A stretch of 64,000 nucleotides of DNA from JABSQH01 sp039177505 (GCA_039177505.1 JBCDFR010000012.1:12265-76264); one strand, 5' to 3'. Positions 41,748-50,805 are shown, counted from the first letter of the stretch. Numbers and translations are program-made. Notes: a model not told the origin generated them from the letters alone.

Positions 41748-42992
41748 TCAGCTGTCCGACGCGGGTGCGTCGGAATCGGCAGCCTCAGCGGCTGCCCCGC
41801 TCACCGTAGCGTCGGCGACACCATCGGTCACAGCTCCATCCGCAGACACGTCGCCGCTCGCCATCGGCTCACCGGCCGTTGCGGCAGGAACCGAGATCTT
41901 CGGAATGACGACTGCCAGTCGGGCCCGCCAGGTCTTGAGCGTGCCGACGGCGCCCAGCGGGACGAAGCGGGCAAACAGGATCAGCATCACACCAAAGACG
42001 ACACCGCCGAGCCCGTCGAGTTGAGTCGAGCCGTCGATCAGCCAGCCGAGCAGCCAGCTGTCGGCAGGGGCCTCGCCGACAGATCGGGCGTAGTCGTTGA
42101 CGAAGACGTAGAACAACGCACCGATGAGGGGGCCCCAGTTCTGCGCCGCTCCACCGACGATGAGTGCGACGAGCAGCGTCACCGAGCCGAACAGACCGAA
42201 GATCGGGATGTCGGCTTCGACCAGCCCGAGCTTGAGTCCGAACAGCGACCCGGCGACCCCAGCGATGGCGGCCGAGATTCCGAACACGACGGTCTTGGTC
42301 TTGGCCAGGTTGACGCCCATCACCGCGGCTGCCGTCTCGTTGTCGCGAGTAGCGATCATCGATCGACCGATGCGGCTGCGAAGTAGTCCCGCCGAGAGGA
42401 TCGACGCGACGATCAGAATCACGAGCGCCAGCCAGAAGAACCAGGTGACGAGATCGGCACGCCCCTCGAGGCCCGTCCAACTCGGCGGGAGGTAGTTCAG
42501 GTTCTTCAACCCGGTCGCGCCGCCCGTGACGCCGGCGAACTCCTCGTACTTGAAGAACGCCCGCACCGCCTCGGTGAACACCAAGGTGACCAACGCGAGA
42601 TAGATGCCTTTCAGCCGCAGCGCTGGGATACCGACGACCACACCGACGACGAAGCAAACGAGGGCGGCGGCAATCAACGTCCAGCCAGGCGTCCACACGT
42701 TCGACTCGAGGAACGGGGTCCAGATTTTTCCGCTGACCAGCATCGCCGAAACGAACGCACCGATCGCGAAGAACCCGGCGTGTCCTAGCGACAGCTGGCC
42801 GGTGTACCCGGTGATCAGGTTCAGGCCGGTGACGGCGATGGCGATGATCAGCGCATCGGTCAGCAGGCCCAGACCCGAGCGGGTCCACTCGGTCACCGCT
42901 CGATAGAGGAACAGCCCGAACGCACCGAACAACAACACACGTCCGAGCCAATGCAGCCACGAACCCTTGTCGACTCTGATCGGCAAGTCCAT
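41748..42992 (-). CDS. livM: Branched-chain amino-acid-type ABC permease LivM
   Basis: This 414-residue protein has about ten membrane helices. The LivM signature GLNLITGYTGQLSLGHAGFFAIGA and the EAA-like loop (SRIGRSMIATRDNETAAAVMGVNLAKTK) are present. A low-complexity Ala/Asp/Ser-rich tail of about 45 residues after the last helix is unusual for the family. ATG 42992 overlaps the livH stop by one base. Confidence 0.93.
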   Translation of the reverse strand: MDLPIRVDKGSWLHWLGRVLLFGAFGLFLYRAVTEWTRSGLGLLTDALIIAIAVTGLNLITGYTGQLSLGHAGFFAIGAFVSAMLVSGKIWTPFLESNVWTPGWTLIAAALVCFVVGVVVGIPALRLKGIYLALVTLVFTEAVRAFFKYEEFAGVTGGATGLKNLNYLPPSWTGLEGRADLVTWFFWLALVILIVASILSAGLLRSRIGRSMIATRDNETAAAVMGVNLAKTKTVVFGISAAIAGVAGSLFGLKLGLVEADIPIFGLFGSVTLLVALIVGGAAQNWGPLIGALFYVFVNDYARSVGEAPADSWLLGWLIDGSTQLDGLGGVVFGVMLILFARFVPLGAVGTLKTWRARLAVVIPKISVPAATAGEPMASGDVSADGAVTDGVADATVSGAAAEAADSDAPASDS

Positions 42993-43882
42993 CACACGCG
43001 CTCCACACGTTCGGTGCCGAACAATCCGGCCGGCCGCAACAGCAGCACCGCCAGCAGGATCACGAGCATCACCGGGAACAACATGTCGGCGCCGAGGAAA
43101 TCGACGTAACCGACGATGACCGCTTCGGTGACGCCGATCAACAACCCGCCGACCACGGCGCCGAGCGGCGAGTCGAGACCACCGAGCACCGCGGCCACCG
43201 AAGCCAGCAGGAACGGACTGAGCATCAGCGTGCCGGTGAGTCCCGCCGATGGTGCCAGCATCGCTGCGGCGAGCACGCCGATCGCTCCGGCCAAGCCCCA
43301 GCCGAGCAGCAAGATGCCGCCGACACGGATCCCGACGAGGTTCGACGACTCCTGATTGTTAGCGACAGCGCGCATGGCGAGGCCGACCTTGGTCTTGTTG
43401 AACAGCAGCCACAGAAGAAACACGACCACGGCGAGCATCGCCAGGATGCCCAAGCGAGCGATGCGCAGCGGGGCGCCGAATACCGTGACGAAGTCATCGG
43501 CGTCGTCGGGGAACACGCTCGGCAGACCGCGGGCGTCGACGCCCCAGATCATCGCCGTCAATTGATTGACGGCCAAGAAGACGCCGATCAAGGCCACGAT
43601 CACCGCCCCCGGGTTGCGTACCTCGATCGGACGCACAACAACTCGCTCGACGCCGGCGGAGATCACGAATCCGACCACCATGGCGACACCGATCGAGATC
43701 CACACGGGCCATCCACTGAGCGTCAGGGTCGACACGACGAACGCGCCGAAGGTGCCGATCTCGCCCTGGGCGAAGTTGAGCTGTCCGGTCGACCGGAAGA
43801 TGACGACCAGCGCGAGCGCAAGGAGCGAGTAGATGGCCCCGTCGGCTAGGCCGTTGACCATCCGTTCGATGAACAGCGACAT
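42992..43882 (-). CDS. livH: Branched-chain amino-acid-type ABC permease LivH
   Basis: This 296-residue protein has about eight membrane helices. The LivH marks are GAIYSLLALALVVIFRSTGQLNFAQGEIG and the coupling loop KTKVGLAMRAVANNQESSNLVGI. It overlaps livF by one base and livM by three bases (TGATG form). Confidence 0.94.
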   Translation of the reverse strand: MSLFIERMVNGLADGAIYSLLALALVVIFRSTGQLNFAQGEIGTFGAFVVSTLTLSGWPVWISIGVAMVVGFVISAGVERVVVRPIEVRNPGAVIVALIGVFLAVNQLTAMIWGVDARGLPSVFPDDADDFVTVFGAPLRIARLGILAMLAVVVFLLWLLFNKTKVGLAMRAVANNQESSNLVGIRVGGILLLGWGLAGAIGVLAAAMLAPSAGLTGTLMLSPFLLASVAAVLGGLDSPLGAVVGGLLIGVTEAVIVGYVDFLGADMLFPVMLVILLAVLLLRPAGLFGTERVERV

Positions 43883-44601
43883 CAGCTGACCACCCCGAGG
43901 TAGGCCTCTTTGATCGTGTCGTCGGCGAGCAACTCGTCACCGGTGCCGGTGGCGACGATGTCGCCCGTCTCGAGCACGTACGCACGGTCGGCGAGCTCGA
44001 GCGAGAGTCCGGCGTTCTGCTCGACGATCAAGAGAGACATTCCCAGTTCGTCGCGGAGGTCTCCGAGCACGCGAAACAGCTCCTGCGTGATGATCGGTGC
44101 AAGGCCAAGGCTCGGCTCGTCGCACAACAACAGCTTGGGCCGGTTCATCATCGCCCGGGCGATGGCCAACATTTGTTGCTCACCGCCCGACAACGACCCC
44201 GCCTTCTGATCCTTGCGCTCGGCCAGGCGCGGAAACACCCCGTACCACCGATCGAGGTCGTCGCCGACCGCTTCACCCTTCAGCGTGTACGCCCCTGCGA
44301 GCAGGTTGTCCTCGACTGACAGGTCGGTGAACGTGCCGCGACCCTGCGGCACTTGCGACACGCCAGCGCGCAGCACGGCGTCGGGCTTCATGCCGCCGAT
44401 CGAGCGGCCACCGAACGTGACCGTCCCACTGCGCGAGATCATGCCCGACAGCGCCCGCATCGTGGTCGTCTTGCCGGCACCGTTGGCGCCGAGAATCACC
44501 ACGATCTCGCCATCGGCAACCGAGAAGTCGAGGCCATGGAGCACCTCGATCGGTCCGTATCCGGCGGTGAGACCGGTGACGTCGAGGAGTGCATCACTCA
44601 T
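43882..44601 (-). CDS. livF: Branched-chain amino-acid-type ABC ATPase LivF
   Basis: This 239-residue ATPase has Walker A GANGAGKTT, signature LSGGEQQMLAIARA, Walker B LLLCDEPSLGLAP and the H-loop in SLLIVEQNAGLSLE (Glu-Gln-Asn, as usual for LivF). It starts four bases inside the end of livG. Confidence 0.95.
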   Translation of the reverse strand: MSDALLDVTGLTAGYGPIEVLHGLDFSVADGEIVVILGANGAGKTTTMRALSGMISRSGTVTFGGRSIGGMKPDAVLRAGVSQVPQGRGTFTDLSVEDNLLAGAYTLKGEAVGDDLDRWYGVFPRLAERKDQKAGSLSGGEQQMLAIARAMMNRPKLLLCDEPSLGLAPIITQELFRVLGDLRDELGMSLLIVEQNAGLSLELADRAYVLETGDIVATGTGDELLADDTIKEAYLGVVS

Positions 44602-45374
44602 GCCGATGTCCCCAGATACGCCTCGATCACCTTCGGATCGCTCTGTACTTCGGCGGGCAGCCCCTCGGAGATCTTCCGGCCGAACTCCATCGCAACGACA
44701 CGATCGGAGATACCCATCACCATCCCCATGTGATGCTCGACCAACAGCACGGTCAGGCCGTACTGGTCGCGGATCTGCTTGATCGTCTGGCCGAGTTCGT
44801 CGACCTCTCGGTGGGTCAGACCTGACGCCGGTTCGTCGAGCAACAGCAGCTTGGGGTGCGAGGCCAGCGCTCGTGCGAGTTCGAGCCGCTTGAGGGTGCC
44901 GAACGGCAGCCCGGCGGCCGGGCGAAAGGCGAGTTCGGCGAGACCCAACGAGTAGAGGATCCCGAACGCATCTTCGGCGAGCGCCTTTTCTTCCTTGCTG
45001 GCACCGATGCGCAGCATTGCCTGCGGGTATCCGACCTTGCCGAGGTGATGCGCGCCGGTCATCGTGTTCTGCAGCAGCGTCATCGTCGGGAACAGCGCGA
45101 GGTTCTGGAACGTCCTGGCGATGCCTTTGCCGGCGATGCCGTGGGCGGGAACGTCCAACAGGTTCTCCCCGTCGAAGGTCAACAATCCGCCGGTCGGGTC
45201 GTAGATACGGCTGACGACGTTGAACATCGTCGTCTTGCCGGCGCCGTTCGGTCCGATCAGTCCGAGGATCTCACCCTCTTCGATCTCGAACGACAACCCG
45301 TCGAGGGCGACGATTCCGCCGAAGGTGACCGTGATGTCCTGCACCTCCAGTAATGCCACGCGCGAACTCCCCAT
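44598..45374 (-). CDS. livG: Branched-chain amino-acid-type ABC ATPase LivG
   Basis: This 258-residue ATPase has Walker A GPNGAGKTT, IARTFQNLALFPTMTLLQNTM as the Q-loop region, Walker B LLLLDEPASGL and H-loop VEHHMGM. The signature reads LPFGTLKRLELARA where LSYGxQRRLEIARA is usual, so the central Gly is kept but the following Gln is Leu. It is the first gene of the operon. A GTG five codons in (VALLEVQ) is an alternative start. Confidence 0.94.
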   Translation of the reverse strand: MGSSRVALLEVQDITVTFGGIVALDGLSFEIEEGEILGLIGPNGAGKTTMFNVVSRIYDPTGGLLTFDGENLLDVPAHGIAGKGIARTFQNLALFPTMTLLQNTMTGAHHLGKVGYPQAMLRIGASKEEKALAEDAFGILYSLGLAELAFRPAAGLPFGTLKRLELARALASHPKLLLLDEPASGLTHREVDELGQTIKQIRDQYGLTVLLVEHHMGMVMGISDRVVAMEFGRKISEGLPAEVQSDPKVIEAYLGTSA

Positions 45375-45512
45375 TGTTGATCCACTGATTAACGCCCACC
45401 GTGGCGGCGGCGAGGCGTGCGGTCGATGACCGTAGCAGTGTGAGCACGATGGGCCCGTAATTCATCCGCTCGCGCGGCCACCGCGACCTCGACGACCAAT
45501 AGGCTCGCCACG

Positions 45513-47150
45513 GTGCGCCCCCGAGCACTGATCGCCCCCGTCGTGCTTGCGCTGCTCGCAGGAGCGTGTTCGGTCGCCAGTTCGGTCGCTACCGAGCGGG
45601 CTGACCAGGTCGGCGCAAGCCCGCCGATCGACCAATCCGCCGGTCAGCCCGATCAGTCGGCGCCGCCGGCGTCGAGTGCGCCGGTCGACGAACCGACCAC
45701 GCCTGCTGACGAGCCGACGAGCGCACCGACGACCGATGTCTTGGAGCCAAACGCGACGGCCCCGCCGACGACCGAGGCGCCCTCCGATCCGCCAACGACG
45801 GGCCCACCGACGGCGTCGGTACCCCAGCTCGAGACCGACCCCACCCTGATCGACTTCGGAGAGGGCACCCCGCCGCTTGCCTGGGACGACTTCTTGCTCG
45901 CCGTGATGACCGATCTCGAAGCGTGGTGGTCGGTGGAGTACCCAGCGATCTACGGCGATCCACACCGCTCACTCGAAGGTGGTGTGTTCGCTGCGCACCC
46001 CCAGCGCATCGACCCGATTCCTGGCTGCGGCGAACCCGAAACGAGCTACGACGACGTGCAACAGTTCGTTGCGTTCTATTGCGGGGCAGGCGACTTCGTC
46101 GTCTACGACAGCGGTCCCGCCAGCTTGCTCACCGAGCTCGCGGACGAGTTCGGGCCGAGCACCATCGGCATCGTGTTGGCGCACGAGTACGGCCATGCGA
46201 TTCAGCTTCGATCTGGGGCGCTGAACCGGCCGTTGGCCACGATCCGGACCGAACAGCAGGCCGACTGCTTCGCCGGCGCCTGGTCCGCCCGAGCGTTCCG
46301 AGGAGAGGCGACCACGCTCGCGTTCAGCGATGCCGACGTGCGCGCCGGGCTGGTCGCAATGACCCGCGTCGCCGATCCGGTCGGCCTCGACCAGCTGTCG
46401 AATGGGGGTCATGGCTCGGCGTTCGATCGCGTCGGTGCCTTCCAGGTCGGGTTCCTCGAGGGACCCGCCCGCTGTGCGGAGATCCTCGACGCGCCGCTGC
46501 CGCTCGTGCCGAACGAGTTCCGCTCGTTCGACGACCTCGAGACCGGCGGCAACGCCCCGCTCGGATTCGAAGACGGGGAGTTGCTCTCGTTCCTTCCCCA
46601 GGACCTCAACCTCTACTGGGACGTAGAGCTCGATGAGCAGATCTTCGGTTTCAACGGCTTGACCCTCGAGGCTGCGTCGGTCGAAGACGAGATCGACTGT
46701 CTGGCGCCGAGTGGCGACTTCGGTCGCGGCGCGGTGCTGTGCCGCCAAACGTCGACCGTGTGGCTCAATCTTCCACTCGCGGAGCAGCGCTTTGCCCAGC
46801 TCGGCGACTTCGCCGTCGGGTACGTGCTCGGCGTTGCCTGGGCTGAGGCGGTGCAGCAGGCGCTCGGCAGCGAGCTCACCGGCGAGACCCGCGAACTCGC
46901 CAACGACTGTCTGGCGGGCGCGTGGGTGCAGACGGTGATCCCCTCCGACGACGGGGGCTTGCCCCAGCCGCGCGTCGAGGAGCGGGTCGCATCGGTGTCG
47001 CCCGGCGATCTCGACGAGGCGATCCAGACCGTGCTCTTGATCGGCGACCTCGGCGAGGACGAGAACGTGATCGGCAGTGCCTTCGAGAAGATCGATTCGT
47101 TCCGCTCGGGCGTGCTCGACGGCCTCGACACCTGCCTCGCCCGCCTGTAG
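45513..47150 (+). CDS. Duplicated neutral zinc metallopeptidase lipoprotein
   Basis: This 545-residue exported protein has a signal peptide with lipobox-like LAGAC (Cys19). A Pro/Thr/Ser linker (about 30-110) leads to a metallopeptidase domain (about 115-325). HEYGH at 224-228 supplies two zinc His and the catalytic Glu, and TEQQADCFAGAW at 246-257 the third ligand. Residues about 362-545 repeat the same domain: WAEAV (443-447) replaces HEYGH, while ELANDCLAGAW (461-471) keeps the frame of the third motif. The second copy cannot bind zinc in the same way and looks regulatory or structural. GTG 45513 is 7 bases after TAGGCT. Confidence 0.88.
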   Translation: MRPRALIAPVVLALLAGACSVASSVATERADQVGASPPIDQSAGQPDQSAPPASSAPVDEPTTPADEPTSAPTTDVLEPNATAPPTTEAPSDPPTTGPPTASVPQLETDPTLIDFGEGTPPLAWDDFLLAVMTDLEAWWSVEYPAIYGDPHRSLEGGVFAAHPQRIDPIPGCGEPETSYDDVQQFVAFYCGAGDFVVYDSGPASLLTELADEFGPSTIGIVLAHEYGHAIQLRSGALNRPLATIRTEQQADCFAGAWSARAFRGEATTLAFSDADVRAGLVAMTRVADPVGLDQLSNGGHGSAFDRVGAFQVGFLEGPARCAEILDAPLPLVPNEFRSFDDLETGGNAPLGFEDGELLSFLPQDLNLYWDVELDEQIFGFNGLTLEAASVEDEIDCLAPSGDFGRGAVLCRQTSTVWLNLPLAEQRFAQLGDFAVGYVLGVAWAEAVQQALGSELTGETRELANDCLAGAWVQTVIPSDDGGLPQPRVEERVASVSPGDLDEAIQTVLLIGDLGEDENVIGSAFEKIDSFRSGVLDGLDTCLARL

Positions 47151-47155
47151 GCGTG

Positions 47156-47183
47156 ACATCGTCTCTGAGACGACGCGTTACAG
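47156..47183. repeat. Repeat C, copy 1
   Basis: 28 bp containing the near-palindrome TCGTCTCTGAGACGA followed by CGCGTTACAG. It starts six bases after the metallopeptidase stop. It differs from copy 2 by one base. Confidence 0.75.
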
Positions 47184-47669
47184 GTCGGCCACGATCTGCT
47201 GCACGATTGCGGCGAGCTTGCAGGTACCGACAGTCCGAGCAGACTTGCCAAGTCCGCACCCGACAGATCTCGCATCCCGGCGGTGGCGATGAGTCGCCCG
47301 TCGAGACGCCGAGAGTTAGTCCCACCGCTACGAGCTATCGCTCGATCGATGCGCTCCTGCACTGCATCGTGTGGGGTCGACTCGTTCTGCCTGGGGCCGC
47401 TCGACGTGGGCCCGGTGGCTCCCGGGGTCGAGCCGGCGATGCACCTCCGTCGTCGCGAGCCACGCAGGCGCGCGTCGACGACGGACATACACGCCGTCGC
47501 TCGACCAGCGATACGCGCCAAGCGCCGCGATCGGCACCAGGTCGATCCGATTGCGGTGGATGTCGCACGTGGCCCGCACCAAGTGATCGTCGTCGTCGAA
47601 AGCAGTACGCGTGTAGCTCGAAGAGCCCGTCGCCAGCTCGGCTCTGTGCCGGTGTCGCCGCCACCTCGT
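47184..47669. other. 486-bp gene-poor segment between two C repeats
   Basis: No convincing intact gene. A minus-strand frame around 47640-47330 encodes a more protein-like stretch (ATCDIHRNRIDLVPIAALGA, then YRWSSDGVYV). It breaks off after RAGAH-like Arg-rich sequence, while another frame downstream also looks protein-like (RLDGRLIATAGMRDLSGADL). This may be a decayed gene with frameshifts, which I cannot identify. Confidence 0.4.
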
Positions 47670-47697
47670 ACATCGTCTCTGAGACGAAGCGTTACAG
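47670..47697. repeat. Repeat C, copy 2
   Basis: 28 bp, identical to copy 1 except A for C after the palindrome. It covers the last codons and stop of the alpha/beta hydrolase on the minus strand. Confidence 0.75.
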
Positions 47698-48609
47698 CAG
47701 GCGGGCGAGCTCGACGGGTCGGTCGCCTTGAACGCTGTGGCCGGCACCCTCGACCACGTGCACGGTGATCTCGGGTTGACGGCGACGGGCCTCGGCCACG
47801 TCATCGTCGTCGACCACCGGTGAGGTGGCGCCGCGGACCAACGTCAGCGGACAGCTGACCGACTCGAAGTGCGTCCACATGTCGGGAACGTCGACTGCGC
47901 GGGGGGTGGCGTCGGCCTCCCCGACCGGTCGGCGACCACCCCGGTCGTAGCGCCACTGCCACGAGCCGTCGTCCAGTTGGTGGGCGTTGTGCAAGATCCC
48001 GCGGCGCAAGGAGGACTCCGAACGCGTTGGGTTGTGCTCGATCGTGCGCGCCAGCAGATCGTCGAAACGCTGGAACGACTGCGGACCGTTGACGAAGTCC
48101 GTGATGGCCTTTGTCTTTTCACCGTTCACGCTGGGAGTGATGTCGACCATCACGAGCGAACGCACGAGGTTGGGGTGGCGAACTGCGAGCTCCATCGCCG
48201 TGAGACCACCGAGTGACATCCCGACCACCTGCGAGGCCTGCGGGGCGAACGCCATGACCATCTCGGCGACGTCGTCGGCCATGTTCATCGGGTTGTAGCC
48301 GGCGTCGTCACGCCACGACGAGTGACCGTGCCCCGGGAGATCGACCGCCAACGCCGGCGTATCGAGGGCGAGAATCACCGTGTCCCAGGTGTGCGCGTTC
48401 TGGGCGCCGCCGTGCAGGAATACCCGCTCGACCGGGCCACTCCCCCAGCGCAGGGCGCTGACGTGGCGATCGGTCCAGGGAATCGATGTGTCGAGCCGCT
48501 CGACCGGCGGCAAATGGTGCGGGTCGACGTCGAGATCGAACTCGGCGATGTTCTCGGCGAAGAGTCCGAACTCGTCGTACTCGACCGGTGCCTCGCCGCC
48601 GGCGCTCAC
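47692..48609 (-). CDS. Alpha/beta hydrolase
   Basis: This 305-residue protein has the oxyanion segment FLHGGAQNAHTWD, the nucleophile elbow GMSLGG, a late Asp region (TLVRGATSPVVDDDD) and the catalytic His in VVEGAGHSVQGDRP. The fold is clear, the substrate is not. GTG 48609 overlaps the L,D-transpeptidase stop (GTGA), so it is in the same transcript. Its last codons lie in repeat C copy 2. Confidence 0.85.
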   Translation of the reverse strand: MSAGGEAPVEYDEFGLFAENIAEFDLDVDPHHLPPVERLDTSIPWTDRHVSALRWGSGPVERVFLHGGAQNAHTWDTVILALDTPALAVDLPGHGHSSWRDDAGYNPMNMADDVAEMVMAFAPQASQVVGMSLGGLTAMELAVRHPNLVRSLVMVDITPSVNGEKTKAITDFVNGPQSFQRFDDLLARTIEHNPTRSESSLRRGILHNAHQLDDGSWQWRYDRGGRRPVGEADATPRAVDVPDMWTHFESVSCPLTLVRGATSPVVDDDDVAEARRRQPEITVHVVEGAGHSVQGDRPVELARLL

Positions 48610-49850
48610 CCGTCGACGGGCTCGCCACCGGCGTCCGCGGTCAGACCTTGCACCCCGCCCGAGCCGTCGTTCCCGCCTGTGCCTCCGTCACCAGCGGCCG
48701 CATCCGTCGTCGGCGCAGCCGTGGTGGTCGTCTGCTCGACAACGGTCGTGGTGGTGGTGGTCGGCGCCGTCGTCGTCGTGGTGGTGGTCGGCGGGGCGAC
48801 GGTGGTGTCCGGCACGTCTTCGGTGGTGGTCGTCTCGGGAATCGTGGTTGTCGATGTCGTCGTGGTCGAGTACTCGGGATCTTGCCAGTTGAATCGCGGC
48901 GGCTGCGGCCCGTAGAACTCGGGCTCGTTCTCGCCGTCCCACACGAACACCTGGTCGCCGAACCCCATCAGACCGTGCATGTCGGGCGAAATCGACAACG
49001 GCACCCGGATGCAGCCGTGGGAGGCCCGGTAGGTCGGGACGTTGAGCGCCCCGTGAATGGCGATGCCGTAGTTGAAGTACACCGGATCCCACATGCCGCC
49101 GAGCGCACTTTGGCGGATGCCTTCGACCTTGCGGTTGACGTTGTACACGCCGCCCGGCGTGACCGACACGCCGCACTCGCCGCGCACGAGCGGCTCCTCA
49201 CCGTCCTCGTTGCCGTACTCACCCGGGCTGATCGTGACTTCTTCGCACCATTCCTCGTTGTCGCCGCTCGAGATGTGGCTGATCATCACCGGGACGTCGT
49301 CGTGGAAGATCGCCAGCACCTGCTCTTCGAGGTACACCTCGGTGTGGTTCGGGGTGGAATCGGGTCGTCGCGGCTTGATGACGAACGGTTCCTGCATTTC
49401 ATCCCACATCTCGGGCGTGACCTGGCCCGATGGAGACGTCGCGTCGGCACCCATGATCAGCTTCTCGTAGGCCCACACAGCCGCACGGGTCTGTTCACCG
49501 AAGATGCCATCGGCGGGGCCAGGCCAGAAACCGAGGTCGTCGAGGCGAGTCTGGATGGCCTGGATGTCGGAGCCGACCATGCCGTTGGACACGGTGCGAT
49601 CGAGCACGGTCTTTTCCACCGGTGCCACGGTCTCGACGGTCTCGATGGGCGGGACCGACTCGGGGATCGGGAGCAGCGACTCGGACGGCGCACTGGGCAC
49701 ACCAGCTTGGGAGTCGCCGCTGCCTCCACCACCCATCGCCACCCCCGCAATGACCACCGTGCCGAGCACACCTGCCGCAGCGATCGCCGGCAGCCACTTC
49801 GCAGCCGACGGCGCGGGCGCTTGGGGAGGGAGACGGGACTGGTCGTTCAC
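48606..49850 (-). CDS. L,D-transpeptidase with peptidoglycan-binding domain
   Basis: This 414-residue protein has an N-terminal membrane anchor (about 19-40), a linker, a peptidoglycan-binding domain (about 85-150; GSDIQAIQTRLDDLGFWPGP...GIFGEQTRAAVWAYE) and a YkuD domain (about 170-310). The catalytic site is HG at 266-267 and SHGCIR at 277-282. A Thr-rich tail (about 329-390) and a Gly-rich end follow, a wall-spanning stalk not typical of the enzyme core. It cross-links or anchors to peptidoglycan outside the membrane. A TAGGGT box lies about 30 bases upstream on the minus strand. Confidence 0.92.
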   Translation of the reverse strand: MNDQSRLPPQAPAPSAAKWLPAIAAAGVLGTVVIAGVAMGGGGSGDSQAGVPSAPSESLLPIPESVPPIETVETVAPVEKTVLDRTVSNGMVGSDIQAIQTRLDDLGFWPGPADGIFGEQTRAAVWAYEKLIMGADATSPSGQVTPEMWDEMQEPFVIKPRRPDSTPNHTEVYLEEQVLAIFHDDVPVMISHISSGDNEEWCEEVTISPGEYGNEDGEEPLVRGECGVSVTPGGVYNVNRKVEGIRQSALGGMWDPVYFNYGIAIHGALNVPTYRASHGCIRVPLSISPDMHGLMGFGDQVFVWDGENEPEFYGPQPPRFNWQDPEYSTTTTSTTTIPETTTTEDVPDTTVAPPTTTTTTTAPTTTTTTVVEQTTTTAAPTTDAAAGDGGTGGNDGSGGVQGLTADAGGEPVDG

Positions 49851-49961
49851 GGGGGCAGGACGGGTTGGGTGTGGGTCATTACCCTACCAACCGCGACCCC
49901 TGCGATCGTCGCGCGTTGGCCGTGTTCACCCCGTGTTTTCGGAGGCTGCTGGCGGCCGTCA

Positions 49962-50753
49962 TCAACGCCGTTCGACCACCGGTTCGATGCCCTCGAGATC
50001 GCCGCGCAACTCCCACATCTCGCGCAGGATCGTGACGATCACGCTCGGCGACGACAACGTCGATTCGCCGCGGGTTCGAGGGAAGTAGTCGACGCCGAAT
50101 TGGAGCATCTCGTACCCCAGCCGAGTCGAACGAATCACCAGCTCAGCGTCGATGAACGATCCCTCGCTGTGCAGCTCGACATGGTCGAAGATGTGCGCCC
50201 GACACAACTTGAACGCGAAGTTGATGTCGCGCGCCTTCACGCCGAACAAGCTGCGGATCAGCAGGTTGTAGACGAACGTGTACACCGTGCGGAGGTAGCC
50301 CTCGCCGGTGCGATCGAAGCGGTACGCGCTGACGATGTCGGCGTCGTACTCGCGCAGCAGACGAACCGCTCGCGGCAGCTCGCTCATGTCGAAGGGCAGG
50401 TCGGCGTCGGTGTACAGGATCAGATCGCCGCTCGCCGTGGCGAACCCGGTCTTCATCGCACCGCCCAGCTTGCGGTTTCTCTGATGGTGCACCACCCGCA
50501 CACGGGAGTCGGATGCGGCGATCCGATCGGCGATCGCGGCCGTGGCGTCGGTCGATGCGTCGTCGATCACGATCAACTCGTAGTCCCCGATCTCGCCATC
50601 GGCCACGAGGTGTTCGCCGGCTCGGCGACCCGCCGCCAAGGCGCGTTCGATGTACTCCTCCTCGTTCCACATCGGGTAGAAGATCGACAGTTTGTCGAAC
50701 GCCGGTGTGGAGGAGGCACGTGCGTCACCATTGCGCGCCGCTGGCTCGGGCAT
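49962..50753 (-). CDS. Family 2 glycosyltransferase (polyprenyl-phosphate sugar synthase-like)
   Basis: This 263-residue GT-A fold enzyme has the start FYPMWNEEEYIERAL, nucleotide-binding VIDDASTDAT, RNRKLGGAMKTGFATASGD and the metal DxD as YTDADLPFD. The form resembles DPM1-like enzymes that load a sugar onto a polyprenyl phosphate, without the C-terminal membrane helices. The start is ATG 50753, nine bases after TACCCT on the minus strand; the longer frame to 50951 overlaps the divergent gene. It is probably first in a transcript with the L,D-transpeptidase. Confidence 0.88.
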   Translation of the reverse strand: MPEPAARNGDARASSTPAFDKLSIFYPMWNEEEYIERALAAGRRAGEHLVADGEIGDYELIVIDDASTDATAAIADRIAASDSRVRVVHHQRNRKLGGAMKTGFATASGDLILYTDADLPFDMSELPRAVRLLREYDADIVSAYRFDRTGEGYLRTVYTFVYNLLIRSLFGVKARDINFAFKLCRAHIFDHVELHSEGSFIDAELVIRSTRLGYEMLQFGVDYFPRTRGESTLSSPSVIVTILREMWELRGDLEGIEPVVERR

Positions 50754-50762
50754 CGACGGCGC

Positions 50763-50805
50763 AGGGTAGCGCCGCGGGTGGTGCCTGCAGATCGCGCCGT
50801 AGGGT
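50763..50805. promoter_or_regulatory. Divergent leaderless promoters
   Basis: TACCCT on the minus strand (50768-50763) serves the glycosyltransferase ATG at 50753, and TAGGGT on the plus strand (50800-50805) serves ATG 50813 after 7 bases. Confidence 0.55.

Noticed and set aside
49850..49879. Ten-codon upstream peptide (MTHTQPVLPP) overlapping the L,D-transpeptidase start
   Set aside because: The TAGGGT box is only one base from its ATG, so the transcript probably starts inside it; no other support.
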